Assembly (NCBI RefSeq): GCF_013373365.1 | Contig: NZ_CP035925.1 | Span: 3,534,001-3,598,000, forward strand | DNA from: Lentibacillus sp. CBA3610 | Lineage (GTDB): Bacteria; Bacillota; Bacilli; Bacillales; Amphibacillaceae | Reading direction: 5' to 3' | Length of the DNA: 64,000 nucleotides | Shown: piece by piece, positions 27,747 to 37,373 of the stretch | Layout: each line of letters starts with the position of its first letter | Numbering within the stretch: position 1 is the first letter of the stretch | Notes under the pieces: model-generated | The model's database searches: none | Seen by the model: the letters and a program-made list of their open reading frames with translations, nothing else | Told to the model about the DNA's origin: nothing | Translations under genes and position numbers: made by a program

Positions 27747-28505
27747 ATGAAGAAGTTTATAATGCTAATGATGGCACTGAGTTTGGCTGTCGTACTGGCA
27801 GCTTGCAACGGTGATTCTGAGAATAATGATGACAGTGGCAATGAAGGAAACGAGGATGAACAAGCTTCCCAGCAACAGGAAATGCCAGAACCTGATTTGG
27901 AAGGTGTCCCTGATGTTGTAGCGGAAGTCAATGGTGAAGAAATAACCAAAGAAGAATTTGAAAGTACTTACCAGGGGCAATTTCAGCAAATGGCTATGCA
28001 AGCACAGATGACCGGACAGGAAATTGACCAGAATCAAATGAAACAGCAGACTGCAGAAGGCATGGTTGGTACCGAGCTCATCATACAGGAAGCAAACAAT
28101 CGTGATTATAGCGCGTCTGATGAGGAAGTCGACGAAACATTGAATGAATTGGCACAACAAAATCAGATCGAGTCAACAGATGAGTTCATATCGGCTCTGG
28201 AAGAACAGGGCATGGCTGAAGACGAAATTATGTCTCAGGTAGAAACACAAGTGAAAATCGATAAATTGATTGCTGAAGAATCAGGTGATCTCGAACCGAC
28301 GGAAGAAGAACTGCAATCAGCTTACGATCAGTTTAAATCTCAGCAGGAGCAAATGAGTGGGGATGGTGAAGAGGCAGATATCCCTTCTTTTGATGAAATG
28401 AAATCAGATCTTGAAACACAAGTAAGGAATCAAAAACAAGGACAAGCAACACAATCCATCATTGATCAGCTTCGTGAAGATGCAGATGTGACAATCAATA
28501 TATAA
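27747..28505 (+). CDS. PrsA/SurA-like chaperone lipoprotein
   Basis: A 252-residue lipoprotein. Signal peptide with lipobox LAACNG, then a highly acidic and Gln-rich linker, then a SurA N-terminal-like domain (VVAEVNGEEITKEEFESTY onwards) continuing to the end in helices. No parvulin rotamase domain is present, so it would act as a holding chaperone outside the membrane rather than an isomerase; this is inference from architecture. The frame opens 13 codons upstream, but the ATG at 27747 starts the signal peptide. Confidence 0.75.
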   Translation: MKKFIMLMMALSLAVVLAACNGDSENNDDSGNEGNEDEQASQQQEMPEPDLEGVPDVVAEVNGEEITKEEFESTYQGQFQQMAMQAQMTGQEIDQNQMKQQTAEGMVGTELIIQEANNRDYSASDEEVDETLNELAQQNQIESTDEFISALEEQGMAEDEIMSQVETQVKIDKLIAEESGDLEPTEEELQSAYDQFKSQQEQMSGDGEEADIPSFDEMKSDLETQVRNQKQGQATQSIIDQLREDADVTINI

Positions 28506-28512
28506 TATCCCA

Positions 28513-28550
28513 AAAAGCCAGGCTCTCTCAAGATTGTGCCTGGCTTTTCT
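28513..28550. terminator. Bidirectional terminator before hisC
   Basis: AAAAGCCAGGC pairs with GCCTGGCTTTT across a 14-base loop. It serves the lipoprotein gene and the end of the his operon. Confidence 0.88.
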
Positions 28551-28567
28551 GGGTATACAGTTATATG

Positions 28568-29644
28568 TTAATTCTGAAGAGTGGAACTAACGGAAGACAA
28601 GGTAATATGATCCAATGCTTTTATAAAGTGTTTCATTTGCTCGTCAGTTCCGATCGTTATCCGCAGAAAGTGATTGATTTCCGGTTTTTGAAAATGACGG
28701 ATCAAATATCCTTGTTGTTTCAAACGTTGATATAAGGATTCAGCTGAAATTTTATAGTGCGACACAAAAATAAAATTTGCATGCGAGGGCAGAACGTGAA
28801 ATCCGCGCTTTTTCATTTCAGGGATGAGCCATTCTCTTGTCCGGATAATCTTGTGCGTCGTTTTCCGGAAATATGTTCTATCTTTAATAGCTGCTGTGGC
28901 ACCTGCCATGGCCAAACGATCAACCGTGTAGGAGTTGAATGAATCTTTAATTCGAAAGAGCGCTTCAATTAAGCCTGGATCACCAATGGCAAAACCAACC
29001 CGCAGCCCGGCCAATGACCGGGATTTGGACATCGTCTGCACAATCAGCAGATTTGGGTAGCGTTTAACAAGGGAGACGGCTGAGGCGGGAGCAAAATCGA
29101 CATAAGCTTCATCAATCATGACTACTTTTTCGGGATTGTTCGCAACGATTTCTTCAACTGCCTCTACATCCAAATATAATCCTGTCGGTGCATTGGGATT
29201 CGCAATGATAACACCGCCTTCAGATCCGAAAAACGCCTCAATCGGTATCGTGAAATCACGATTTAACGTTACCTCATCATAAGGAATGTTAAAAAGTTTG
29301 GCGTATACCGGGTAAAAACTGTACGTAATAGCGGGAAATCGGATTTTGGCATCCGGTTCGAAAAAAGCCATAAACGAAAACGCGAGTATTTCATCGGAGC
29401 CGTTTCCGATGAAAATATGGTCTTTATTTAGATTATAGAAATTGCCTATTTCAGTGCGAAGGTGATCAGCATCAGGCGATGGATATAAATTTAATTGTTC
29501 AGATTGAATCGCTTCAATAACATTTGGTGATGGGTCATATGGATTTTCATTTGTATTCAGTTTAACGATGCTCGGGTCATTCAGCTGCTCACCAGGCACG
29601 TACGGTTTTGCACGTTTAACGGCTTCACTCCAAAATTTATTCAT
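28568..29644 (-). CDS. hisC: Histidinol-phosphate aminotransferase
   Basis: PLP enzyme for the transamination of imidazole-acetol phosphate with glutamate. It has 358 residues, with the fold type I hallmarks [22 protein letters not shown], the NPNAPTG motif, and the PLP lysine in [16 protein letters not shown] at 29644 is chosen (GGAAGGGA six bases away) rather than the in-frame GTG at 29650. It is the last gene of the his operon, and its start overlaps the hisI stop. Confidence 0.95.
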   Translation of the reverse strand: MNKFWSEAVKRAKPYVPGEQLNDPSIVKLNTNENPYDPSPNVIEAIQSEQLNLYPSPDADHLRTEIGNFYNLNKDHIFIGNGSDEILAFSFMAFFEPDAKIRFPAITYSFYPVYAKLFNIPYDEVTLNRDFTIPIEAFFGSEGGVIIANPNAPTGLYLDVEAVEEIVANNPEKVVMIDEAYVDFAPASAVSLVKRYPNLLIVQTMSKSRSLAGLRVGFAIGDPGLIEALFRIKDSFNSYTVDRLAMAGATAAIKDRTYFRKTTHKIIRTREWLIPEMKKRGFHVLPSHANFIFVSHYKISAESLYQRLKQQGYLIRHFQKPEINHFLRITIGTDEQMKHFIKALDHITLSSVSSTLQN

Positions 29645-30281
29645 CGGCACTCCCTTCCTTTACGGTATGACGTTTGGCCAGTTCCTGTTTAATATCCGTG
29701 ATGGGGACTCCCATCAATTCCATCAGGACAAGTGTGTGGTAAGTAAGATCAGCCATTTCCCATACGATTTCATCATGGTCATTATTTTTGGCTCCGATAA
29801 TCACTTCACTTGTTTCCTCGCCAACTTTTTTAAGAATTTTATCAATCCCTTCATTAAATAGATAGGTTGTATAAGAATCCTCTTTTGCTTCGTTACGCCG
29901 CTGTTTGATGAGGGCAGCCAGTTCATTTAATCCCATTTGATCAGGCCGGTCACGCTCTTGCAGTGTATGATAAAAACATGATTGGTTTCCGGTGTGGCAC
30001 GTGGGTCCAAGCGGTTCAACCATTACCAGCAGGGAGTCGGCATCACAGTCGTAGCGGATATTTTTAACGAGCTGCCGGTTGCCTGATGTTTCACCTTTAT
30101 GCCAGAGCTCCCGTCGCTTCCGGCTGAAAAACCATGTTTCACCGGTTTCGAGCGTTTTGTTCAACGATTCCTTGTTCATGTAAGCAAGTGTCAGCACTTC
30201 AGCGGTTTCGGCATCCTGAATGATTGCCGGAATCAGACCTTGCTGATCAAATGTGAGTTCGTTCAGCTGCTTGTCATACAT
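29637..30281 (-). CDS. hisI: Bifunctional phosphoribosyl-AMP cyclohydrolase / phosphoribosyl-ATP pyrophosphatase
   Basis: Two domains in 214 residues. The N-terminal cyclohydrolase has [17 protein letters not shown] and the zinc-binding CDADSLLV and GNQSCFY. The C-terminal pyrophosphohydrolase has the [13 protein letters not shown] metal motif. It performs the second and third steps of histidine synthesis. The start at 30281 has GGAGG seven bases upstream; a longer reading frame exists. It lies four bases after hisF. Confidence 0.95.
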   Translation of the reverse strand: MYDKQLNELTFDQQGLIPAIIQDAETAEVLTLAYMNKESLNKTLETGETWFFSRKRRELWHKGETSGNRQLVKNIRYDCDADSLLVMVEPLGPTCHTGNQSCFYHTLQERDRPDQMGLNELAALIKQRRNEAKEDSYTTYLFNEGIDKILKKVGEETSEVIIGAKNNDHDEIVWEMADLTYHTLVLMELMGVPITDIKQELAKRHTVKEGSADE

Positions 30282-30285
30282 AACA

Positions 30286-31044
30286 TTACCTCCTGACAGT
30301 AATACCATTTTGATCGAGATGGTTCTTCAGTTCAGGTATCCGGATGTCACCATAGTGAAAGACAGATGCTGCCAGAGCTGCATCAGCATCCGCTTCTGTC
30401 AGAACTTCAGCAATATGGCTGTTTGACCCTGCACCGCCGCTGGCAACCACAGGGACGTTGACATTATCCGTAATGGCCTTCGTCAGCTCAAGATTGTAGC
30501 CGCTCTTGTCCCCATCCGTGTCAATCGCGTTGACCACTAGTTCACCGGCACCAAGTTGTTCACCACGCTTTGCCCATTCAATCGCATCAAGTTCTGTGTC
30601 TTCTCTGCCACCTTTGGTAAAAATAGTCCATTTTTGCGGACCGGTCTGTTTGGCATCGATTGAGAGCACAACACATTGGCTGCCGAATTTTAAGGCTGCT
30701 TCGTTTATGAGGTCAGGTTTTTTCACCGCGGCACTGTTGATTGAAACTTTGTCTGCTCCAGCCCTTAATGTCTGGTGGATATCCTCGATGCTCCGAATAC
30801 CGCCGCCGACCGTGAACGGAATAGCAATTTCCGCTGCTACCTGCTCAACGACATCCAAAAATATCGGTCTTTCTTCATGCGATGCGGTGATATCATAAAA
30901 CACCAGTTCATCCGCACCGGCTTCGTTGTAGCGCTTAGCCAGTTCAACAGGATTGGCCACATCACGGATGTTCTGGAATTTATGCCCCTTTACGACCCGT
31001 CCTTTGTCAACATCCATACATGGGATGATTCGTTTTGCCAGCAT
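30286..31044 (-). CDS. hisF: Imidazole glycerol phosphate synthase, cyclase subunit
   Basis: TIM-barrel cyclase that forms the imidazole ring with HisH. 252 residues, starting [19 protein letters not shown]. The catalytic aspartates lie in CMDVDKG and [13 protein letters not shown], and the phosphate-binding loops in VGGGIRS and VASGGAG. It overlaps no neighbour: hisA ends directly before its start. Confidence 0.95.
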   Translation of the reverse strand: MLAKRIIPCMDVDKGRVVKGHKFQNIRDVANPVELAKRYNEAGADELVFYDITASHEERPIFLDVVEQVAAEIAIPFTVGGGIRSIEDIHQTLRAGADKVSINSAAVKKPDLINEAALKFGSQCVVLSIDAKQTGPQKWTIFTKGGREDTELDAIEWAKRGEQLGAGELVVNAIDTDGDKSGYNLELTKAITDNVNVPVVASGGAGSNSHIAEVLTEADADAALAASVFHYGDIRIPELKNHLDQNGITVRR

Positions 31045-31755
31045 CTATGATTCCTCCTGTAATGTTTGAAAAGATACGGTGCCATCATACAAAGCTTTAC
31101 CGATAATGGCACCGTATAGGTTCATATTTTTCAGCTGATTGACATCTTCTTTGGATGAAACACCGCCCGAAGCAATCACATTAATGCCGGTGAGCTGATT
31201 GATGGCTTCCAGTTCTTCAAAATTGGGACCCTTCAGCATGCCATCTTTTAAAATATCGGTATAAATGATGGTGGTAACCCCTATCGTCTCCAGCTTTTGT
31301 ACCAGATCCGCAGCTTTCACGTCACTCGTTTCCGTCCAGCCATCTGTGGCAACGCGGCCATTCCGGGCATCAATGGATACGGCTATTTTGTCGCCATATA
31401 TATTGACTGCCTCTTTAAGAAACGCTTGGTCATTAATGGCGGCTGTGCCGATTATGACCCGATCCACCCCTGCTGACAGATATTGACGGATCGTATTCAT
31501 TGAACGAATGCCGCCGCCGACCTGTACAGGAATATTCGTTGCTTTTTTAATGTTTCGGATTGTTTCAATATTGGTTGAAGCGCCATCTTTAGCACCATCC
31601 AAATCAACGATATGCAAAAATTCAGCCTGGCTCTTCTCCCACTGCCGGGCTTGATCAGCAGGGGAATCGTTATATATTTTTTCTTTGTTATAGTCCCCTT
31701 GTATAAGGCGGACACATTTACCGTCTTTGATATCGATAGCCGGAAAAAGAATCAT
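31045..31755 (-). CDS. hisA: Phosphoribosyl-formimino-AICAR-phosphate isomerase
   Basis: Amadori-type isomerase of histidine synthesis, TIM barrel, 236 residues. Seen: LFPAIDIKDGKCVRLIQGD (catalytic Asp), QVGGGIRS, YTDILKDGMLKGPN (second Asp) and VIASGGVSS. The start overlaps the hisH stop by four bases. Confidence 0.95.
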   Translation of the reverse strand: MILFPAIDIKDGKCVRLIQGDYNKEKIYNDSPADQARQWEKSQAEFLHIVDLDGAKDGASTNIETIRNIKKATNIPVQVGGGIRSMNTIRQYLSAGVDRVIIGTAAINDQAFLKEAVNIYGDKIAVSIDARNGRVATDGWTETSDVKAADLVQKLETIGVTTIIYTDILKDGMLKGPNFEELEAINQLTGINVIASGGVSSKEDVNQLKNMNLYGAIIGKALYDGTVSFQTLQEES

Positions 31756-32357
31756 GAAGCAAGCCCTCCAAAATTTTGTAATAACTGTAACCCGGTGCCA
31801 CCACTTTTTTCAGGGTGAAACTGCATGCCGATCAGATTATTTTTCTGTACGATTGCCGGGACTTTGCCGCCATAGTCGGTACTGCTGATGAGCTCATCCG
31901 GGTTATATGACTTGATTGCATAGGAATGAACAAAATAGACATAAGAATTTTCCGGGATCCCTTGAAGCAGGGTACTTTTGTTATGATGGGCCAATGTGTT
32001 CCAGCCCATATGCGGCACTTTGACAGAGTCATCAATTCGTCCAGCTTCGCCATGAAGCAGTTTGAGTCCGTCCCATTCGCCATCCTCAAAGCTTTTATCA
32101 TACAAAAGCTGCATACCGAGGCAGATGCCAAGGAGTGCTTTGCCATTGGCAGCTTCTTCCTGAAGGGTGCCGGCAATCCCCAAATCACGTAAAGCAGTCA
32201 TCGCATCATGGAACGCCCCGACTCCCGGAAGAATAATCCCGTCACTCTGTCTTATGGTGTCCTGATCATTTGTCAATTGTGATTCAAGCCCGGCTTTTGT
32301 CAGAGCAAATTGTAAACTTTTTATGTTGCCTGCACCGTAGTCGATTATGGCAATCAT
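31752..32357 (-). CDS. hisH: Imidazole glycerol phosphate synthase, glutaminase subunit
   Basis: Class I glutamine amidotransferase that feeds ammonia to HisF. 201 residues. Seen: DYGAGNIKSL at the N-terminus, the nucleophile cysteine in LLGICLGMQLL, and the His-Glu pair in GMQFHPEKSG. A long upstream extension of the frame is ignored because AAAAAGGAGG precedes the ATG at 32357. A hairpin lies in the 125-bp gap to hisB, the only sizeable gap in the operon. Confidence 0.95.
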   Translation of the reverse strand: MIAIIDYGAGNIKSLQFALTKAGLESQLTNDQDTIRQSDGIILPGVGAFHDAMTALRDLGIAGTLQEEAANGKALLGICLGMQLLYDKSFEDGEWDGLKLLHGEAGRIDDSVKVPHMGWNTLAHHNKSTLLQGIPENSYVYFVHSYAIKSYNPDELISSTDYGGKVPAIVQKNNLIGMQFHPEKSGGTGLQLLQNFGGLAS

Positions 32358-32407
32358 GTGATGCCTCCTTTTTTGTAATAATTCGGGCAGCTTAATAGAG
32401 TTAGGCT

Positions 32408-32438
32408 GTTTTGCACCAAGTATACGATGGTGCAAAAC
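32408..32438. other. Perfect hairpin between hisB and hisH
   Basis: GTTTTGCACCA (32408-32418) and TGGTGCAAAAC (32428-32438) form an 11-bp perfect inverted repeat with a 9-base loop. No T run follows on the minus strand, so it looks more like an RNA-processing or stabilising structure than a terminator. Next to it are single copies of words resembling arrays B (AAAACGCCAAA) and D (CGTGCGAG). Confidence 0.6.
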
Positions 32439-32482
32439 GCCAAATCGTGCGAGAAGCCTCTGATGTCAGTACCGCATTTTTA

Positions 32483-33067
32483 TTATAGAGCGCCTTTTGT
32501 CGATGGGATGCCATCGATTCTCTCATTGAGGGATACGGCCTGATCAAGTGCGCGCCCGAATCCTTTAAAAATCGACTCGATGATGTGGTGGCTGTTTGAT
32601 CCGTAAGACAAGTTAATATGCAGTGTGACGCCGGCATGATTGACAAAAGCCCGGAAAAATTCTTCAACAAGTTCAGTGTCAAAATCGCCAACCTTATCTT
32701 TTAGCCCGTTGACGTGATAGACGAGATACGGCCGTCCGCTGATATCCACTGAAATGAAAGAAAGTGCCTCATCCATTGGTGTTGTCACGGTCGCATAACG
32801 GGTGATGCCTGACTTATCACCAAGTGCTTCCTTGAACGCCTGCCCGAGTACAATACCAGTATCCTCGACTGTATGGTGCTGGTCGACATCCAGATCGCCG
32901 TCACAGCTTAACGTCAGGTCAAATAGTCCGTGTTTGGTCATCAGCGTCAGCATATGATCCAGAAAGCCAACACCTGTATCAACTTGCGACGTGCCTTTAC
33001 CGTCCAGGTTCACATCTGCTGATATCGCTGTTTCGGCAGTTTTCCGGTTTATCGTGGTTTCACGCAT
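32483..33067 (-). CDS. hisB: Imidazoleglycerol-phosphate dehydratase
   Basis: Manganese enzyme that dehydrates imidazole glycerol phosphate. 194 residues, the monofunctional Gram-positive form without a histidinol phosphatase domain. Seen: GVGFLDHMLTLMTKHG, the metal-binding HHTVEDTGI and, near the end, SNSHHIIESIFKGFGRAL. The phosphatase step is not encoded in this cluster. ATG at 33067 is chosen by homology; it overlaps the hisD stop by eight bases. Confidence 0.95.
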   Translation of the reverse strand: MRETTINRKTAETAISADVNLDGKGTSQVDTGVGFLDHMLTLMTKHGLFDLTLSCDGDLDVDQHHTVEDTGIVLGQAFKEALGDKSGITRYATVTTPMDEALSFISVDISGRPYLVYHVNGLKDKVGDFDTELVEEFFRAFVNHAGVTLHINLSYGSNSHHIIESIFKGFGRALDQAVSLNERIDGIPSTKGAL

Positions 33068-34346
33068 CGCTCTCATCCTTTCTGATTTGGATTGAATTGG
33101 CATGTGCCGTGAGCCCTTCAGCATCCGCGAGAGACATGATGTCGGCGGAGATCTGATTGAGAGCCGCATTCGGATAATGGATCACACTAGATTTTTTAAC
33201 AAAGTCGTATACACCGAGCGGCGACGAAAAGACTGCTGTTCCGCTCGTCGGCAATGTGTGATTCGGACCGGCGGCATAATCGCCAAGTGGTTCTGGTGAA
33301 AAATTGCCGAGAAAAATAGCCCCCGCATTGGTGATGTTTGCCAGGTTTTCAAATGGCTGTCGAATCATGAGCTGCAAGTGTTCCGGAGCTATCAAATTAG
33401 CGGTATCAAACGCTTCGGAAAGTGATTCAGCCAGTATGATGCGGCCATTCCGAGTGAGCGATTGCTGAATGATCGCATTCCGCTCCAAGTGTTCCGTTTG
33501 CCGGGAAATTTCATCCTTAACGATTTCAGCCATTTGCCTGCTGGTTGTAATAAGAAAAGGACGCGCCTCTTCATCATGTTCTGCCTGTGATAACAAGTCT
33601 GCTGAAACAAAACGTGGTTGTGCCGTTTCATCGGCAATAATGCAAATTTCACTTGGACCCGCAATCATATCAATTGCCACGTCACCAAATACCCATTTTT
33701 TGGCACGGGCTACATAAGCATTGCCGGGGCCGACGATTTTAAAGACTTTGCCGATTGATTCCGTTCCATAAGCCAGTGCTGCAATTGCTTGAGCGCCACC
33801 AACTTTATAAACAGTTTTCACACCGGCCTCCTTTGCAGCAACAAGGACATATGGACTGATTTGTCCGTTTTCATCAGGTGGTGTAGTAATGGCAATTTCG
33901 TTGACTCCCGCCAGTTGTGCCGGAATGACATTCATCAGTACAGAAGAGGGGTAGGAAGCTTTCCCGCCAGGAATGTAGACACCAACTCGTTCAATCGGTG
34001 TCACTTTCTGGCCGAGTGTTATCCCCCCAGGCTGATTCATAAACCAGGATTGTTCCTTTTGTCCAGCATGGAAAGCCGAGATATTTTCCCGGGCTGTCCG
34101 GAGCGCTGCTTTAAATTCCTGACTGACGACTTTTTCTGCCTCCAGGAATTCCTTTTCGGAAACAGTGATCCGATCAAGCTTGAAACCATCGAATTTTTCA
34201 GTTAATCGCTGCAGCGCGTCATCTCCAGTCTTTTTAACGTCAGAAATAATATCCAAAACGGTTGTGTCCAGGTGGCTATCATTGGTTTGCTCCGGTTGAT
34301 TCTGTTTTTCCTGAAAAAATTGGCTGGCAGTTGTTAGCTTCATCAT
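33060..34346 (-). CDS. hisD: Histidinol dehydrogenase
   Basis: Zinc enzyme that catalyses the last two oxidations to histidine. 428 residues, with typical blocks VGVYIPGGKASYPSS, VGPGNAYVARAKKWVFG, MIAGPSEI, SQAEHDEEA (zinc and catalytic residues) and LGDYAAGPNHTLPT. ATG at 34346 has GGAG nine bases upstream; GTG at 34355 sits on the ribosome site. Confidence 0.95.
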   Translation of the reverse strand: MMKLTTASQFFQEKQNQPEQTNDSHLDTTVLDIISDVKKTGDDALQRLTEKFDGFKLDRITVSEKEFLEAEKVVSQEFKAALRTARENISAFHAGQKEQSWFMNQPGGITLGQKVTPIERVGVYIPGGKASYPSSVLMNVIPAQLAGVNEIAITTPPDENGQISPYVLVAAKEAGVKTVYKVGGAQAIAALAYGTESIGKVFKIVGPGNAYVARAKKWVFGDVAIDMIAGPSEICIIADETAQPRFVSADLLSQAEHDEEARPFLITTSRQMAEIVKDEISRQTEHLERNAIIQQSLTRNGRIILAESLSEAFDTANLIAPEHLQLMIRQPFENLANITNAGAIFLGNFSPEPLGDYAAGPNHTLPTSGTAVFSSPLGVYDFVKKSSVIHYPNAALNQISADIMSLADAEGLTAHANSIQIRKDESDA

Positions 34347-34351
34347 TTCTG

Positions 34352-34972
34352 TCACTCCAAACCAGTTTGTAACGTATGAATCATTTTGTGTACACTTTCA
34401 GACTTAGTCGTGAAACTTGCTTTGTTGACAATCAGCCGGGTGCTGACAGAATCCATCTCTTCAAGGATCGTCAGTCCGTTTTCCCTCAACGTATTTCCTG
34501 TCTCCACAATATCCACAATGACATCAGCCAGACCGATGAGTGGGGCAAGTTCAACTGATCCATTGAGTTTAATCGTATTAATGGGAATCTTTTTTTTATG
34601 AAAATGCTTTTCAGCGACAGCCGGATATTTGGATGCCACCGTCAGCACATTATTGTTGGACGGGTGGGTGCCATTGAAACCGGCGACAGCAAATTTGCAC
34701 CTGCCCAGTTTAAGATCAAGTATTTCATATATGTCAGCCTGGGATTCCATGATGTTGTCTTTGCCGACGATCCCCATGTCTGCTGCGCCATTTTCCACAT
34801 AAGTCGGGACATCAAGGGCTTTCACGAATATCAGTTTGACCATTCCGGCAGTATCATAGAAAACAAGTTTTCTGGATTTACTGTTTAAATGATCAAAATG
34901 GATGCCTGCCTGTTCCAACAGTTTAATAGAATCGTCGGCTGTCCGACCTTTTGCCAGTGCTAATGTAATCAC
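34352..34972 (-). CDS. hisG: ATP phosphoribosyltransferase, short form
   Basis: First enzyme of histidine synthesis. 206 residues, the short form that lacks the regulatory domain and needs HisZ, which lies directly upstream. Seen: LALAKGRTADDSIKLLEQAG, GAADMGIVGKDN and the phosphate loop DIVETGNTLRENGL. It starts with GTG at 34972, abutting the hisZ stop (TGAGTG). Confidence 0.95.
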   Translation of the reverse strand: MITLALAKGRTADDSIKLLEQAGIHFDHLNSKSRKLVFYDTAGMVKLIFVKALDVPTYVENGAADMGIVGKDNIMESQADIYEILDLKLGRCKFAVAGFNGTHPSNNNVLTVASKYPAVAEKHFHKKKIPINTIKLNGSVELAPLIGLADVIVDIVETGNTLRENGLTILEEMDSVSTRLIVNKASFTTKSESVHKMIHTLQTGLE

Positions 34973-36214
34973 TCAGTTATCCCTCATTTCTTGTTGCAGC
35001 AGCGTTTTCAGTTCATCGGCGGACTGAAAATTTAATTGTTTTTGCCGATGCCGTATGAACGATTGCTCGTTTTCAAAGTGAACGGTTAACAGACTTGGAA
35101 TGCATGTTTTACTGTTGGTTTCAGTATCCTGTGTCATCACGCGATATCCCGATTCCCTTAGCCGGTTCGCTGCGGGTAAGGCATCATTTATTCCGGTTCT
35201 GTCATAATGTATTGTCACGTCAACTGACTGATCTATTTCCGGCAGCTTTCCGGCAGCTTTTTGGGCGTGGAATAGGTCATCAACAATACAGCCAAAACCG
35301 ATTGCCGGCATGCTCCGGCCGAATTGTTCTGCCAGGTTATTATACCGGCCGCCCATTAATACAGGCTTGCTGTAGCCACTGACATACCCTTGAAAAATAA
35401 TCCCCGAATAGTAGTCCATGTGATTGATCAGTCCAAGGTCCAAGACAATCGCATTTTCGATCTCATAGGCTTTCAGCACATCATAAACGTGTTTCAGACT
35501 TTCGATTGTTTCCCGCATTTTTTCGTTCAATATGATCGATTCAGCGGTTTCGATGACGTATTGCGGGTTGCCGTATAGCATTGGTATGGCTTTAACGGCT
35601 TTTACTACATGATCTTCCACATACAGATCTTCCAGAAAAGGCTCAATATCAGTCAGGTTTTTCGATTGGATCAGTTCCTGCAGCTTTTCTGATTCCTGTG
35701 GTGATAGCGGCAATTCATCGATAAGTTCTTTAAAAAAACCGGCATGACCGATTTCAATCTTGAATTGTTCAAATTTTAAATCCTGCAATATATGAACTGC
35801 CAGTGCAACCATTTCTGCGTCGTTTTCCGCGGTGTTTTCACCAAAACATTCGACGCCGGCCTGGGTGAATTCCCCGTTCTGGCTGCTATCATTGGGCTGC
35901 CGAAAAATATCCTCCACATAACACAATCGGTGGTACATGCCTTCTTTAACGGCCATTTTCCTTGTTATCGGGATTGTCACGTCAGGCCGCAGCACCATTA
36001 CATCACCTGAAGGGTCAATGGTTTTAATCATGTTATGTTTATGGACGGTTCCAATCACAGAGGCGTACATATCATAGCCCTGAAATGCTCTTGTGCTCGT
36101 TTTCTGGTATCCATAGGTATGGAATCGTTTTTTGATGGTGGTTATCAGACTGTTTTTCAACTGATAATCCGTCGGGCTTAAGTTATCCTCAATGCCGGAC
36201 AAATATGATTGCAT
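34973..36214 (-). CDS. hisZ: ATP phosphoribosyltransferase regulatory subunit
   Basis: Catalytically inactive relative of histidyl-tRNA synthetase that pairs with short HisG and confers histidine feedback. 413 residues. Class II synthetase-like core with YGYQKTSTRAFQGYDMY, VLRPDVTIPITR, RLCYVEDIFRQ and GGRYNNLAEQFG. It is the first gene of the his operon, under the promoter at 36284-36312. Confidence 0.94.
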   Translation of the reverse strand: MQSYLSGIEDNLSPTDYQLKNSLITTIKKRFHTYGYQKTSTRAFQGYDMYASVIGTVHKHNMIKTIDPSGDVMVLRPDVTIPITRKMAVKEGMYHRLCYVEDIFRQPNDSSQNGEFTQAGVECFGENTAENDAEMVALAVHILQDLKFEQFKIEIGHAGFFKELIDELPLSPQESEKLQELIQSKNLTDIEPFLEDLYVEDHVVKAVKAIPMLYGNPQYVIETAESIILNEKMRETIESLKHVYDVLKAYEIENAIVLDLGLINHMDYYSGIIFQGYVSGYSKPVLMGGRYNNLAEQFGRSMPAIGFGCIVDDLFHAQKAAGKLPEIDQSVDVTIHYDRTGINDALPAANRLRESGYRVMTQDTETNSKTCIPSLLTVHFENEQSFIRHRQKQLNFQSADELKTLLQQEMRDN

Positions 36215-36258
36215 GTAAAAACTCCAATCAGAACAAGTGATTGCTTTATTACTTTATC

Positions 36259-36312
36259 ACTTTATTTAAGTAAAGTTATTGATATTTTAAACAGTAATAG
36301 ATGATAAGTCAA
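36259..36312 (-). promoter_or_regulatory. his operon promoter and palindromic operator
   Basis: Minus-strand TTGACT (36307-36312) and TAAAAT (36284-36289) have a 17-bp spacer. Just downstream lies ACTTTATTTAAGTAAAGT (36259-36276), an 18-bp palindrome with one mismatched pair, and half-site-like ACTTTATC repeats beside it. No T-box is present in the short leader, so a DNA-binding repressor is the likely control. A YerC/HisR-type TrpR-family repressor is one possibility from family knowledge, not shown here. Confidence 0.6.
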
Positions 36313-36536
36313 CCGATAAATTGAAATTTAATTATGACAATGCCATCAAAGTTGTTATATAAATTCCATAAACCATAAAGCAAAAAAACATGCTACGTGC
36401 TATAATGGATAATGAAATTAATTGATGTTTAGAAACGAAGGAAAAAACGTCATAAATTTATAGTCGTATCTGTTTCTGGTTCTGGGTATAAGGACACTGC
36501 ATCAAGAAACTGGCGTTTAGTGGGGTAATTTAATTT

Positions 36537-37373
36537 ATGCAAGCAAAGCATATCATCAGTATATTACTGTTACTCATGGTCGTTTTAGGTATTTTTAATA
36601 TTCCGGAAAAGACCAGTTCAGAGAAAAAGAAACAAATTAATCATCCGACCGTTTTTGTTCATGGATATAAGGGTACACACAATTCGTTCGGTAATATGCT
36701 GGACCGGTTTGAACATATGTATGGATGGGGACAGACGGCACTGGTTTACGAGGTGTCGCCGACTGGGAATCTCGATGTTTACCAACTGAATAACGGGCAG
36801 TCTGCTGAGCCAATGTATGTACAGGTTATATTCGAAAATAATCGGGCCGGCATTCAGGATACATCTGAATGGCTGGCAAAGTTGATGGCACATATGAAAG
36901 AGACGTATCAGGTAAATTCAGCTAACTTAGTCGGTCATTCTATGGGCGGGCTTGTATCGATGCATTACATTGAAAATTACCAGGATTATTCGACATACCC
37001 GAAAGTTAAAAAGATAGCTGCAATTGGCAGTCCGTTTAACGGTATATACAGTGATGCCTACTTTCAAATTCACCATGATCCGGCAGCAGAGGATCTTAAG
37101 CCTGATTCGTTTGCACTTAATTCACTCCGCTTGAATAAAGATGCTATACCGGACGATTTAAAAGTTTTAAGTATCGGCAGTACCGGGGATTCTGTGGCAC
37201 TGCCGGAAAGTGTCGAAATGATACGAAATATTGTAGATGAGAAGCAATTAACCTATAAAATGATAGAGGACCCTGCATTGGGGCATAGTGCATTACATGA
37301 AGATAGCCGAATCGATCAAATGATTTATTCCTTTCTTCAATATGAGAAGGCAGAAAGAACAGAAAAGGATTGA
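36537..37373 (+). CDS. DUF915-family alpha/beta hydrolase, membrane-anchored or secreted
   Basis: A 278-residue protein with an N-terminal hydrophobic segment (residues 5-20, no lipobox) followed by HPTVFVHGYKGTHNSFGNML, the nucleophile elbow GHSMGG and a late GHSALHED histidine. These are hallmarks of the DUF915 cell-surface hydrolase group. The substrate is unknown. Its stop overlaps the region where murB starts, so the two are likely co-transcribed. Confidence 0.82.
   Translation: MQAKHIISILLLLMVVLGIFNIPEKTSSEKKKQINHPTVFVHGYKGTHNSFGNMLDRFEHMYGWGQTALVYEVSPTGNLDVYQLNNGQSAEPMYVQVIFENNRAGIQDTSEWLAKLMAHMKETYQVNSANLVGHSMGGLVSMHYIENYQDYSTYPKVKKIAAIGSPFNGIYSDAYFQIHHDPAAEDLKPDSFALNSLRLNKDAIPDDLKVLSIGSTGDSVALPESVEMIRNIVDEKQLTYKMIEDPALGHSALHEDSRIDQMIYSFLQYEKAERTEKD

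Noticed and set aside
36215-36260. T-box leader for the his operon
   Set aside because: The leader from the predicted promoter is only about 65 bases and has no T-box sequence or terminator.
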